From assembly GCA_963721385.1 (NCBI GenBank), contig CAVRJB010000019.1, forward strand, positions 434,001-498,000: DNA of 64,000 nt, given 5' to 3'. Shown piece after piece: positions 17,036-25,458 of the stretch. Every line of letters begins with the position of its first letter. Positions within the stretch are counted from its first letter, which is position 1. The notes under the pieces were generated by a model. The model was not told where the DNA came from. It saw only the letters and a program-made list of their open reading frames with translations, and searched no databases. The position numbers and the translations under genes are program-made. Source of the stretch: DAOMFB01 sp963721385. GTDB lineage: Bacteria > Acidobacteriota > Thermoanaerobaculia > UBA5066.

Positions 17036-18922
17036 TTACGGCGTTGCCGTGACGCGCGTCCGCGTGACGCCCGAGCGGGATTCGAGGAGGTCCGTCACGG
17101 TGACCGTCAGATCCCAGCGCCCGGTGGCGAGTGGAAGCGTCAACGTCTTGACGGAGCTCTGGCCGGAGGCGGCGGCGTACTCGGCTCCCGTCATCGAGAG
17201 GAAGAAGTCGTCGGTGAAGGTCTCGCTCCCTTTGCCGTCGGCCGAGTCGGCCTTCACGGTAATCCGGGTCGAGGCGACCATCGCGTCCTCCTCGGGGAGG
17301 AACTTCAGGTCGTCGTTCGGCACGAGGACGTCGAGCTTGTAGAAGACCTGTCCCGAGACGGTGGTCGTCGTCGCGCTCTTTCCTTTCCAGTTCAGCGTCA
17401 CCCCGATCGGCTTCAGGACCTGCCGCCCGGCGCCCGGGCGCCGTTCGTCCGCCGCGGAGCGGAGCCTTCCGCGGTCGGCTTCCCGCGCCGCGGCCCCCGC
17501 CTGGGCCGGCTGCGGCCCCGGCGCCTTCGGCTGGTACGCCGACCGGAAGTAGGCCTTGAGGCCGTTCCGCTTCACGTTCACGACGACCTTGTACGACCTC
17601 CGCGGGTCGACGTCGGTCATCCGGACGGCGAGTCGGTAGGCGCCGGATGAGGCGGACAGGAAGGAGGAGACGGCGCCGGCGAAGTCCCCCGCGCCCGGCC
17701 GGACGAGGCCGCCCGTGACCTCCGCGAAGCGGACGGGGGAGTCCTGGAGGTTCAGCCGCTCGGCCGGCGTGTCGCGGAACCGGTCGCCGCTCGACGTCTC
17801 GGCGGTCGGCGCGTCCGAGCCGAAGTAGGGGTCGAGAAAGTGAAGCGTGATCCCCGACGCGGCGAGCCAGCGCTCGAAGTCTTCCACCTGGGAAAGCCGC
17901 GTCGCCATGACGCCGCCGCTCGACGTCATCGAGGCGCCCGGGAGGTTCGGCTTCGCGTCGACGAAGGCCGGCGGGACCCCCCCGCTCGCACGAGATATGT
18001 TGGCGGCCTTGACGGCGACGTCGACGCGGGCGAGGAAATTCTGCCCCGGCGTCCGCTCGAAGCCCCGCGTGACGAAAACGAGCGTCTTCCGTCCGTCGAG
18101 GTCGGCGAAGTCGCGGCAGACGAGGCGCATGCCCTCGAGGAGGTCCAGCGTCCGCTGCCGCTCTCCGTCGACGTACTCCCGGATCCGGCGCCAGGAGTCT
18201 GCGGAGGCGTCCCGGTTTCCGGTTCGCATCGCGTTGAGGAGCCCTTCGACGAGCCATCGCTCGGTCGACTGGCGCCGTTCGTAGTTCCGCGGGTTCTCGA
18301 CCGGCGCACCCCGTCCCATCCCGGAGGTCGCAGGTGAGGTGCCGCTGGCGGAGGCGTCACCGAAGTCTGCCGACACGGTGGCATCGAGCGTCTCCATCTG
18401 GGACGTGGCCCGGTCGAGCACCTCCTCGTCCCAGGCGAGGACGGACGAGCGGCCGTACTGCGCGGCGACGGAGAAGCGGACGGGGGGCGGGACGCTCGCG
18501 AGGATCGGCGGGATCACCTCCGCGGCCTTGCGGATCGATTCGCGCGGCAGCTCCTCGAGGTCGAAGTAGAAGAGGACGTGCTGCGTCGCGCGGCCGTTCC
18601 CCTGGACCGGCACGGTCGTCCCGGCGATCCGCTCGGCGGGCGGCGCGGGAAGACCGGGCGCAGGCGGCCCTTCGAACCCCTCGATCGGCTGGACGGCGCG
18701 GGCGATCAGGACCTCGAAGTCGTCCTTCGTGAGGCCGGCGACCGGCCGCTGCTTCGAGTCGAGGACGAGGACGTCCAGCTCGAGGATGTCGACGTCCACC
18801 TTCGTGACGATCTGCCCCGGGCGGGCGGGTGTCGGCGTCGGCGGCGGCGTCTGGGCAACGGCCGGGAATGCCGCTTGTGAGAGGGCGAGGAGAAAAGCGC
18901 AGGCGCGCCGAAAGAGGCTCAG
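17036..18922 (-). CDS. VWFA-related domain secreted protein, probable CTG start
   Basis: About 628 residues, second VWFA-related protein of the window. A signal peptide is obvious (LFRRACAFLLALSQAAFPAVAQ), followed by TKVDVDILELDVLVLDSKQRPVAGLTKDDFEVL-type strands, the VWA fold (LVFVTRGFERTPGQ near residue 285) and a C-terminal AYRLAVRMTD segment. A long C-terminal beta-rich extension (about 420-628) is extra compared with the 342-2009 protein. No ATG, GTG or TTG lies between the stop of the preceding gene's frame and the signal peptide; CTG at 18922 overlaps that gene's TGA and has GAAGGAG upstream, so I take it as start. The function is unknown. Confidence 0.78.
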   Translation of the reverse strand: MSLFRRACAFLLALSQAAFPAVAQTPPPTPTPARPGQIVTKVDVDILELDVLVLDSKQRPVAGLTKDDFEVLIARAVQPIEGFEGPPAPGLPAPPAERIAGTTVPVQGNGRATQHVLFYFDLEELPRESIRKAAEVIPPILASVPPPVRFSVAAQYGRSSVLAWDEEVLDRATSQMETLDATVSADFGDASASGTSPATSGMGRGAPVENPRNYERRQSTERWLVEGLLNAMRTGNRDASADSWRRIREYVDGERQRTLDLLEGMRLVCRDFADLDGRKTLVFVTRGFERTPGQNFLARVDVAVKAANISRASGGVPPAFVDAKPNLPGASMTSSGGVMATRLSQVEDFERWLAASGITLHFLDPYFGSDAPTAETSSGDRFRDTPAERLNLQDSPVRFAEVTGGLVRPGAGDFAGAVSSFLSASSGAYRLAVRMTDVDPRRSYKVVVNVKRNGLKAYFRSAYQPKAPGPQPAQAGAAAREADRGRLRSAADERRPGAGRQVLKPIGVTLNWKGKSATTTTVSGQVFYKLDVLVPNDDLKFLPEEDAMVASTRITVKADSADGKGSETFTDDFFLSMTGAEYAAASGQSSVKTLTLPLATGRWDLTVTVTDLLESRSGVTRTRVTATP

Positions 18923-19227
18923 GCCGGGCCCTTCTCCTTCTTCTCGCCCTTCGTGGGCTCCTGCGGGATCTGGAGCGGCCCCGTCTTGAGGTCTTCCCGG
19001 ATCAGGAGGTCGAGGAAGAGCGTCCGGACGCCGTCCTTTCCCTCGATCCGGTAGACGCGCCTCACGTCGTCGGGCTTCAGCTCGATGCCGGTCATCGCCT
19101 TCAGGTACTGGCAGAAGACGATGGCGCGCGAGCGGAAGGAGACGATGAGGATGAGGAGGAGAAGGAGCGCGAATGCCAGCGGCAGGTAGCCGACGATTTC
19201 CCGGATCTCGAAGATGGAAGTGTTCAT
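18919..19227 (-). CDS. Small single-pass membrane protein of unknown function
   Basis: A protein of 102 residues. The N-terminal segment EIREIVGYL leads into one hydrophobic helix (about residues 13-33, PLAFALLLLLILIVSF). The rest is cytoplasmic and charged (YLKAMTGIELKPDDVRRVYRIEGKDGVRTLFLDLLIRED) and ends in a lysine-rich tail. It overlaps the VWFA gene by four bases in CCTGA, so the two are coupled and may form a membrane-periplasm pair. I do not recognise the family. Confidence 0.7.
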   Translation of the reverse strand: MNTSIFEIREIVGYLPLAFALLLLLILIVSFRSRAIVFCQYLKAMTGIELKPDDVRRVYRIEGKDGVRTLFLDLLIREDLKTGPLQIPQEPTKGEKKEKGPA

Positions 19228-19280
19228 ATCCGCCTGAGGCGCTTCGATTTTTCCCCGGGTTGCTGCCGGTCAATGATACG

Positions 19281-19637
19281 TCAGGAAGCCGCCGCGCCGC
19301 GCTCCCACTCGGCGATCCGCCTCTCTGTTCCTCCCAGCGCGTCGGCGAGCGATGCGATCGCGACGCGCGCACGGGCCGGGTCGGAGCAGGTGAAGAGGTC
19401 GACCGCGGCCTCGCCCCGCTCGGGCCAGGTGTGGATCGTCAGGTGCGATTCGGCGATGACGATGACCCCGCTCACCCCCTGCGGCGCGAGGCGGTGCATG
19501 TGGACGCCGAGGACCGTCGCACCCATCCGCGAGACCGCCTCGACGAGGAGCTTCTCGATCCCCTGCAGGTCGTCGAGCGTCGCGAAAGAGGCGCCCGCGA
19601 CGTCGAGGAGGAGGTGGAGGCCGAGGGGCTTCGTCAC
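19281..19637 (-). CDS. speD: S-adenosylmethionine decarboxylase proenzyme
   Basis: A protein of 118 residues, the usual length of the small bacterial (class 1B) enzyme. The self-cleavage site is in AESHLTIHTWPE: cleavage before Ser64 would give the pyruvoyl group. The catalytic cysteine is in DLFTCSD and the N-terminus GLHLLLDVAG is typical. It makes decarboxylated SAM, the aminopropyl donor for spermidine synthase. GTG at 19637 overlaps the stop of the upstream membrane protein (GTGA). The membrane-type spermidine synthase gene is far away at 53664-55214. Confidence 0.9.
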   Translation of the reverse strand: MTKPLGLHLLLDVAGASFATLDDLQGIEKLLVEAVSRMGATVLGVHMHRLAPQGVSGVIVIAESHLTIHTWPERGEAAVDLFTCSDPARARVAIASLADALGGTERRIAEWERGAAAS

Positions 19638-20723
19638 GCGGGCTCCGGAAGGCCGACGGCGCGCGCCGCGGCGGCGTTCTCGGGCCGCATCCTCCAGATG
19701 AAGCCGTCGAGGACGTAGTGCGTCGCCTGGGGAAGGGCGAAGAGCGGGACGAGGAGGACGAGCGCGAGGGCGCCGGGCTCCAACGCGGGACCGGGGAAGA
19801 GGACCGGGTGGTCGTGCCAGACGAGCCGGTCCCAGCCCCATTCCTCGAGCCAGGCGACGAGGAGGAGCGGCAGGAGAAAGAAGGCCGCGCTCTTGACGGC
19901 GAGGTCGGAGAGCTGCGGCTTGCGGCCGGCCGCCGCCCGCTCGGCGGCGCGCGAGCGCTCGGTGAACCAGACGAGCCCGACGTACGGGACGCCGTGGACG
20001 AGGACGTTCGTGACGGTGAAGGCGTAGTCGGAGTTCAGGACGACGATGCCGAGGAACCAGGTCAGGGCCGTCGTCGCCACGACGAGGTTCTTCCCCCACG
20101 AGACCGGGAGGCCGCGCCGCGCGCGGACGACCTCCTTCGCCGGCGTAAGTGAGCGCCACGGCGCCGAAGAGGACGAAGGCGGCCGTCGAGACGGCGGGCG
20201 GGAGGCCCGTGCACGAAGTCCCCCTGAAGGAACCACTGGAACCGCCGCGGCTGGTGGGCGTGCCAGAAGAGGAGCGGCGTCAGCGTCGCGCCGTAGATGA
20301 CCGCGGCGTCGAGCGCGCGGGAGAGGCCCACCTTCTTCGCGGTTCTTCCGCCGGTAGAGCGCGACCCAGCCGTACTGCTGCCGCACGAAATGGAAGACCG
20401 CCGTGTAGGCGAGGACGCGCCAGAAGAGGAGCGGCGAGACCGCGTAGAGGACGACGCCGGCCGCGTAGCAGGCGGCGGGCACGGCGGCGTAGAGGGCCGG
20501 ACGCGCCCGCAGCTCGTCGCCGTCGGCGTAGACGCGCCAGCCGGTCGACCAGACGTGCGCCACGTCGACGAAGACGACCGCGAGGAGGAAGAGCCACGGC
20601 GGCACGTCGCCGTCGAGGAGCCCCGCCGCGCGCCCTGCGGCGAGGAGCAGCAGGGCCGCCGCCGCCGGGCCGCCGAAGAGGACGAAGATCGACGCGCTTC
20701 GAGAAGAGCCAGGGGCAGGCCAT
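19634..20723 (-). CDS. Polytopic membrane protein of unknown function (several frameshifts)
   Basis: Read across frames, the gene encodes about 360 residues with about eight hydrophobic segments, for example ASIFVLFGGPAAAALLLLA, PPWLFLLAVVFVDVAHVWS, ALYAAVPAACYAAGVVLYAV, AAVIYGATLTPLLFWH, VVATTALTWFLGIVVLN and ALALVLLVPLFALPQATHYVLDGF. Frames change near 20698, 20333, 20205 and 20145, each explained by a single base. ATG at 20723 gives MACPWLFS. Histidines in FHFVRQQYGW, FWHAHQPRR, VWHDHP and ATHYVLDG are scattered in the helices, reminiscent of integral-membrane metal or haem enzymes, but I do not recognise the family. It overlaps speD by four bases. Confidence 0.6.
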
Positions 20724-20768
20724 GGATCCGGGCGATGTTATCGCCCGGACCCGCGGCCGGCCGGTCGC

Positions 20769-21725
20769 TCACGGCTCCCGGACGGGAGTGCCAGCTCTTG
20801 TCCGGGTTGTAGCGCTCCATGGCGGCGAAGGCCTCGAGCGTCTTCGGCCCGAGGTCCTTCTCGTAGACGACGCCGTCGTGGCTCACGATGAAGGTCTTCA
20901 CGCCGGTCACCCGGTACTCGGCCGGCGCCGCGACGAGGGCGAAGCCGCCGATCATCACGCCCTTCACGACGAAGTCGATCTCCCCGAGCGGCGCGGCGGG
21001 CCCCTGGCCCTTCAGGACCTTGAAGTAGTAGCCGTGGTACGGCTCGCTCTTCTTCGAGTAGCCCTCGGCGATCGCGCTGGGCGATCTCTCTCTCCCACGG
21101 GCCCTCCCCAGGTCCCGTCGGCGTTCCTCCACGCGAGGCCGTCCTGCTTCCCGGGGGTGCTGATGATCTTCTGCGCGTACTGGTTCACGGCTGGAGCCGT
21201 CGTGCTTCTCGTCCGCGTACTCCTGCTGCGCCTCGACGAAGCCGCGGCAGACCGCGATCGCGTCCAGCTCGTTCCTCCCGATGCGGCGGTAGAGGATCTC
21301 CCTTCATCCCGGCCTTCGAGTCGAAGAGCCACTTCCCGCCCTTCTTGACGATCGGGATCGCGAGCGGCCAGTCGTCGTTTCCGACCGAGAGGGTCGCGCG
21401 GTTCGGGTTCTTCGCGTCGGGGACGACGACGGTCTTCTCGCGGGCCTTGGCCGCGAACGCCTCGATCTGGTTCTTGTCCTGGACCGGGTCGCCGGTCTCG
21501 ACGAGGCTCCTGCCGTCCGGGCCGAGGATCGCGATCAGGGCGGGCACGTCGTCGGCCGCGGCCGCGGCGATCAGCGCGTCGGCCGCTTCCTTCGGCGTGG
21601 CGAACGTCCGCTGTGGACGGCAGCCGGGGACCTTCTTTGCCGCCGGCGCTGCAGGCTCAGCGGCGTCGAGAGCGGGTGCGAAGAGAGAAGGGCGCAGACG
21701 ATTCCGAACCAAGCCAGTTCTTCAT
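20769..21725 (-). CDS. DUF2950 family secreted protein (several frameshifts)
   Basis: Pieces in different frames join into one DUF2950 protein: QRTFATPKEAADALIAAAA near the N-terminus, LVETGDPVQDKNQIEAFAAKARE, PIVKKGGKWLFDSKAG, EILYRRIGRNELDAIAVCR, GFVEAQQEYADEKHDG, GYSKKSEPYHGYYFKVLKGQ, FALVAAPAEYRVTGVKTFIV, HDGVVYEKDLGPKT and a final NPDKSW motif followed, after an extra C near 20785, by TPVREP and TGA. Breaks lie near 21690, 21305, 21210, 21070 and 20785. ATG at 21725 has GGAGGTGAG before it, and a signal peptide follows. Function unknown; the neighbour is DUF3300, its usual companion. Confidence 0.65.
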
Positions 21726-21730
21726 GACGC

Positions 21731-23000
21731 TCACCTCCGACCTCCGCCGCCTCTCCCGCCGCCGCCGCCTCGCGAGCCGCCGCCTCCCCTCGGGAGCTGC
21801 TCATGCTCGAGGAGCCGCGCGAGCTGCTCGCCCGGGCGCTGCTGCCGCTGTAGCCGCCGGAGCCGCCTCCGAAGCCGCCCTTCGAGCCGCCGCCGCTCGG
21901 ATGCTCTGGTTGCCGACCCGGTCCCCGCCGCCGCCGCCACGGCTCCCCGCGCCGCCGCTGCCGCGGTCCATCGATCCGGCCGAGGCGCCGCGGTTCCCGG
22001 CCCCCGCGCCGCCGGCTCCGCGGTCCATCGACCCGGCGGAAGCGCCGCGGCCGCCGGCTCCCTGCCCACGGCCCCCCGCCGCGTCGCCGCGCGCCGCCCC
22101 GCCGTACTTGTTCGCCGTCGCCTTGTTCGAGTACGGCGTTCCGCCGCGGTGCTGGGCGTTGTGCTGCACGTTGCCGCTGTTGATGTTCGCGTTCCTGTTG
22201 AAATTGTTGTTGACGTTGACGTTGACGTTGTTCCCTCCCCAGCCGCAGCCGCAGCAGGAGCCGCCCCAGACGGCCGCGCCCATCGCCATGCCGACGCCGA
22301 AGGAGACGAGGGCGGCGCCCGCGTAATAGGGGGGGTAGTAGACCGGCGGATAGGGGTAAATCGGCGGGCCGTAGACGACCATCGGGCTGTAGGACGGCAC
22401 GTAGACGACCTCGGGGTTCGTCGGCTCCACGACGATGACCGTCTTCTCCTCGACGACCTTCGTCTCGACCTTCTGCTGCTCGTTGGACTTCAGGGCGCCC
22501 TTCTCCTCGGCCTTCTTCCGCATCCGCTGGACGGCGTCCATGACGTCGGTCTGCTGGTCGAGGAAGGCGTCCCCGAGCTGCGTCGTCCACTGGATGTCGT
22601 CCGCGAGCCGCTTCACCACGTCGGGAACCGCCGCCATCGACTGGATGCTCGGGTCCCACGGCTGCTTGGCGACCGCGTCGGCCAGCGCCTTGTCCTTCAG
22701 CTTCGGGTTCTTCGCGAGCCACTGCTGGAGCTGGACGATCTCGAGCGGGTAGGTGGACGCGACGAGCGTCTGGGCGAGGATCGGGTCGGGGTAGAGGGCG
22801 ATCGGGGCCACCAGCGAGTCGAGCTGGTCCGGAGGGAGCTTCACCGGGGCCGGCTCCGCCGCAGCGGCCGGCGCCGGCTTGGCCGCCTCCTGCGCCAGGA
22901 GAGCGCCCTCGCCGGGGACGAGGAGCGCGGCGCAGACGAGCGCGAGGAACGTACGGAAGGACCTGTCTGCGTGTCGGGGTCGGAGCGAAATGGGCGCCAT
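21731..23000 (-). CDS. DUF3300 family secreted protein (frameshifted C-terminus)
   Basis: The N-terminal 300 residues are in one frame: signal peptide (FLALVCAALLVPGEGALLAQ), PPDQLDSLVAPIALYPDPIL and TLVASTYPLEIVQLQQWL, the DUF3300 signature, then a VYVPSYSPMVVYGP segment and tyrosine/proline-rich repeats. After an Asn-rich stretch (NVNVNVNNNFNRNANINSGN) the tail is low complexity Gly/Ser/Arg. The frame shifts near 21900 and 21800 so that the tail ends RGGGGSRGGGGGRGGGGRR with TGA at 21731. A GAAGGAG ribosome site precedes ATG at 23000. The protein is periplasmic or surface exposed; the function is unknown. Confidence 0.75.
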
Positions 23001-23017
23001 GACGTCTCCTTCACAAT

Positions 23018-24127
23018 TCAGACGATGGACTTCCAGCCTAGCACCCGGAAGGGCCGCCGGGTCACGGCGCGGCGGCATCGCCTTGCGTTCTTCACCCAGG
23101 CCTGCAGGAGCGTGTACGCGACCGCCAGGACGACCGGGCCGACGAAGATCCCGACGAGCCCGACGGAGATCATGCCGCCGATCACTCCCGCGAAGATGAG
23201 AAGGAGTGGCAGGTCGGCCCCCCTCTTGATGAGGATCGGCTTCAGGAAGTTGTCGATCAATCCGGCCACGATCGACCAGACGAGAACGAACGTCGCCCAG
23301 GCGGGGCTCAAGGCGCTGAAGGCCCAGATCACCACCAAGAGCAGAACTGGGATCGGCCCGACCTGGGCGATGGCCAGGACGAACATGAGCACGGTGAGCA
23401 GCCCGACGAAGGGCACGCCGGCGATCAGGAGGCCGAGGCCCGCGAAAAGCGACTGGGCGACCGCGGTCACGATGACCCCCATGGCGACGGCGCGGATTGC
23501 TCCGCCGGCCAGGTCCACCATCGTTTCGCCCTTTTCTCCGGCCAGCCGCCGGAAGAACGCCTTCACCCCAGTGACGGCGCTCTCGCCGGTTGCGTACATC
23601 ACGGCTGCGATGACGATCGTCAGGAGGAACTGCACGATGAGGCCCGGGATGGTTCCGATCCGCTCCGTGAACCAATGGACGACGCCGCTCAGGAAGGGCG
23701 AGGCCCCCTTGAGGAGCGCCGGGAGGCCGACCTCCGCGCCGCGGTTCCAGCTGTCCGCCGCCTTCGTGCCCACCAGCGGAATTTTCTCCAGCCATGCGGG
23801 CGCGGGCGGGAGATGGTACGTCGACAGCTTCTGCGCGAACCCGGCGATGCCGTCGACGTTCTTCACGACGGCGACCACCCCGGCGAGGAGCGGAACCATG
23901 ACGATGGCCAGAAGTGCGATCGTCATGACGGCCACGGCGAGCTTCCGCTTTCCCCAGAGCATCCGCTCCAGCATCCGCATCAGCGGCCAGGTCGCGACGG
24001 CGATCAGGGTGGCCCAGACGATGGCGACGAGGAACGGGCCCAGGATCCAGAGCGAGGCCACGATCAGAAGGAGGAGGGAGAGAACGGACAGGACCGTCCG
24101 GGGAAGGTCGGCGCGCGGCTCGTTCAT
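23018..24127 (-). CDS. AI-2E family transporter
   Basis: A protein of 369 residues with the TerC/YhhQ-unrelated AI-2E exporter (PF01594-type) topology: about eight helices including LLLLIVASLWILGPFLVAIVWATLIA, MTIALLAIVMVPLLAGVVAVV, and the C-terminal pair FSALSPAWATFVLVWSIVAGLIDN and LLLIFAGVIGGMISVGLVGIFVGPVVLAV. The conserved DNFLKPILI-type motif (LIDNFLKPILIKRG) near residue 300 and GLVGIFVGP near 335 identify the family. Some members export autoinducer-2, others are Na+/H+ antiporters; the substrate is open. It sits 16 bases after the esterase gene. Confidence 0.85.
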   Translation of the reverse strand: MNEPRADLPRTVLSVLSLLLLIVASLWILGPFLVAIVWATLIAVATWPLMRMLERMLWGKRKLAVAVMTIALLAIVMVPLLAGVVAVVKNVDGIAGFAQKLSTYHLPPAPAWLEKIPLVGTKAADSWNRGAEVGLPALLKGASPFLSGVVHWFTERIGTIPGLIVQFLLTIVIAAVMYATGESAVTGVKAFFRRLAGEKGETMVDLAGGAIRAVAMGVIVTAVAQSLFAGLGLLIAGVPFVGLLTVLMFVLAIAQVGPIPVLLLVVIWAFSALSPAWATFVLVWSIVAGLIDNFLKPILIKRGADLPLLLIFAGVIGGMISVGLVGIFVGPVVLAVAYTLLQAWVKNARRCRRAVTRRPFRVLGWKSIV

Positions 24128-24143
24128 CGGGAACAGACCTCCT

Positions 24144-25259
24144 TCAGCCTGCTTCGTCGCCGTTCTGGAAAGGATGATCTCCCAGGACCGGCTTGTTGAC
24201 GCGGTAAGCCCGCGCCACCGCGCCGTTCAGGAACTGGAGGGGCAGGTGCAAGCGCATGCCCCAGGACGCCTCGCTGTGATCCGCGTTTGGGAAGCAAAGA
24301 TGCAGCAGGTTGTGCCCGTATTCCCAGCCGCGCGAGATCAACGCCATCGCCATTCCGACGGTGACCTCGTAGTTGTCTCCCGGCCAGCCACTGTCGAGGT
24401 AGAAGCCAACGTCCCGGAACGGCTCCGAGAATACCCGGTCGACGAGATCGTCCCGGTGGGAGAAGGTGCTCGACATGCAGACGGCGCTGCCGAAGACGTC
24501 GGGATGCTGCCAGACCGTATAGAACGAGACGACGCCGCCGAGGGACGAGCCCCAGACCGAGCGGTGCCGGCGGTGCCGGCCCACGCGGATTCCGCGGCGC
24601 TCGACCTCGGGCACGACCTCCTCGGCCAGCGACCGGGCGTACCTCTCGTAGCCCGGCTTCGTGTACTCCGTCATCCGGTCGCCCGAATAGACCCCCAGGA
24701 TGACGAAGTCCTCCACGGCGTTCATGGCGCGAAGGACGTCTCCGACCTTGTCGACCTTCCAGTCGTTTCCCAGGAAGGCCTCCTCGGGGAAGAAGAGATT
24801 CTGGCCGTCCTGCATGTAGACGACCGGGAATTCGCTCAGCGTGTTCTCGTCGTACCCGGGCGGCAGGTAGCCGCGAATCCTGTGGTCGCGCCCGAGGAGC
24901 TTCGACGGAAGCTCCACCAGCGAGGAGAATCGCCCCGCCTCCGGGCTGAAGAAGTAAGGGTACGAGACGCGCGCGTCCCTTTCGGTCATGAGCACGAGCT
25001 TGTTGGGCCCTAAGGCCCAGTTCGTGGCTCCGCTCTCGACGAGGCAGGGCTTGAAGTAGAGGAACGGCTGGTCCGCTTCGAGCTGGAAGGTGGAGACATT
25101 GCCATCCTCGCTGACGGTCGCCGGCTCGATGTTCTTTTCCCAGTCCTTCTCGGTGCGGAGGACCATGCGGCCGCGCCCGGACGGGTAGGCGACCCGGAGG
25201 GTCCGGGTCAAAGTTCGCTCGGTTCTGTAGAGTCGGGTCGTCGCCGGCGTGGTCGCCAT
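24144..25259 (-). CDS. Putative esterase of the enterochelin esterase/esterase-D superfamily
   Basis: A protein of 371 residues. An N-terminal beta domain (to about 120) resembles the carbohydrate-binding-like domain of Fes/IroE esterases. The alpha/beta hydrolase part has GYLPPGYDENT, PVVYMQDGQNLF near 150, nucleophile serine in WGSSLGG near 238, a DSGWPGDNY segment near 295 and a histidine in NADHSEASW near 330. ATG at 25259 follows AAGGAGCC, so an upstream in-frame ATG is less likely. No signal peptide, so it is cytoplasmic. It is divergent from the glycosidase at 25459 across 199 bases. Confidence 0.78.
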   Translation of the reverse strand: MATTPATTRLYRTERTLTRTLRVAYPSGRGRMVLRTEKDWEKNIEPATVSEDGNVSTFQLEADQPFLYFKPCLVESGATNWALGPNKLVLMTERDARVSYPYFFSPEAGRFSSLVELPSKLLGRDHRIRGYLPPGYDENTLSEFPVVYMQDGQNLFFPEEAFLGNDWKVDKVGDVLRAMNAVEDFVILGVYSGDRMTEYTKPGYERYARSLAEEVVPEVERRGIRVGRHRRHRSVWGSSLGGVVSFYTVWQHPDVFGSAVCMSSTFSHRDDLVDRVFSEPFRDVGFYLDSGWPGDNYEVTVGMAMALISRGWEYGHNLLHLCFPNADHSEASWGMRLHLPLQFLNGAVARAYRVNKPVLGDHPFQNGDEAG

Positions 25260-25458
25260 GAGTGGCTCCTTACTCGGTCTCACGCAGGAAATACTCCGGC
25301 CCGCCGGGAAATCCGCACGAGGTCATACATCCGCATCATGCGACCGCCGCAGAATACGCCCCATCCTTTTCAGGTTCGGCCCCTTCGGATAAAGGCTACC
25401 GTAGGCCTGAGCAACGAGGACGGGCGAGTCCCGGCAGCAGAAGAGAACGGAGACGCCC
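25260..25458. promoter_or_regulatory. Divergent intergenic region between esterase and GH63-like glycosidase genes
   Basis: These 199 bases separate two genes transcribed away from each other, so both promoters should lie here. It is slightly less GC-rich than its surroundings around 25320-25400. An AACGGAGA purine stretch precedes the plus-strand ATG at 25459 and AAGGAGCC precedes the minus-strand ATG. I could not pick convincing -35/-10 elements, and no operator palindrome like those near 34.8-38.0 kb is present. Confidence 0.4.
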
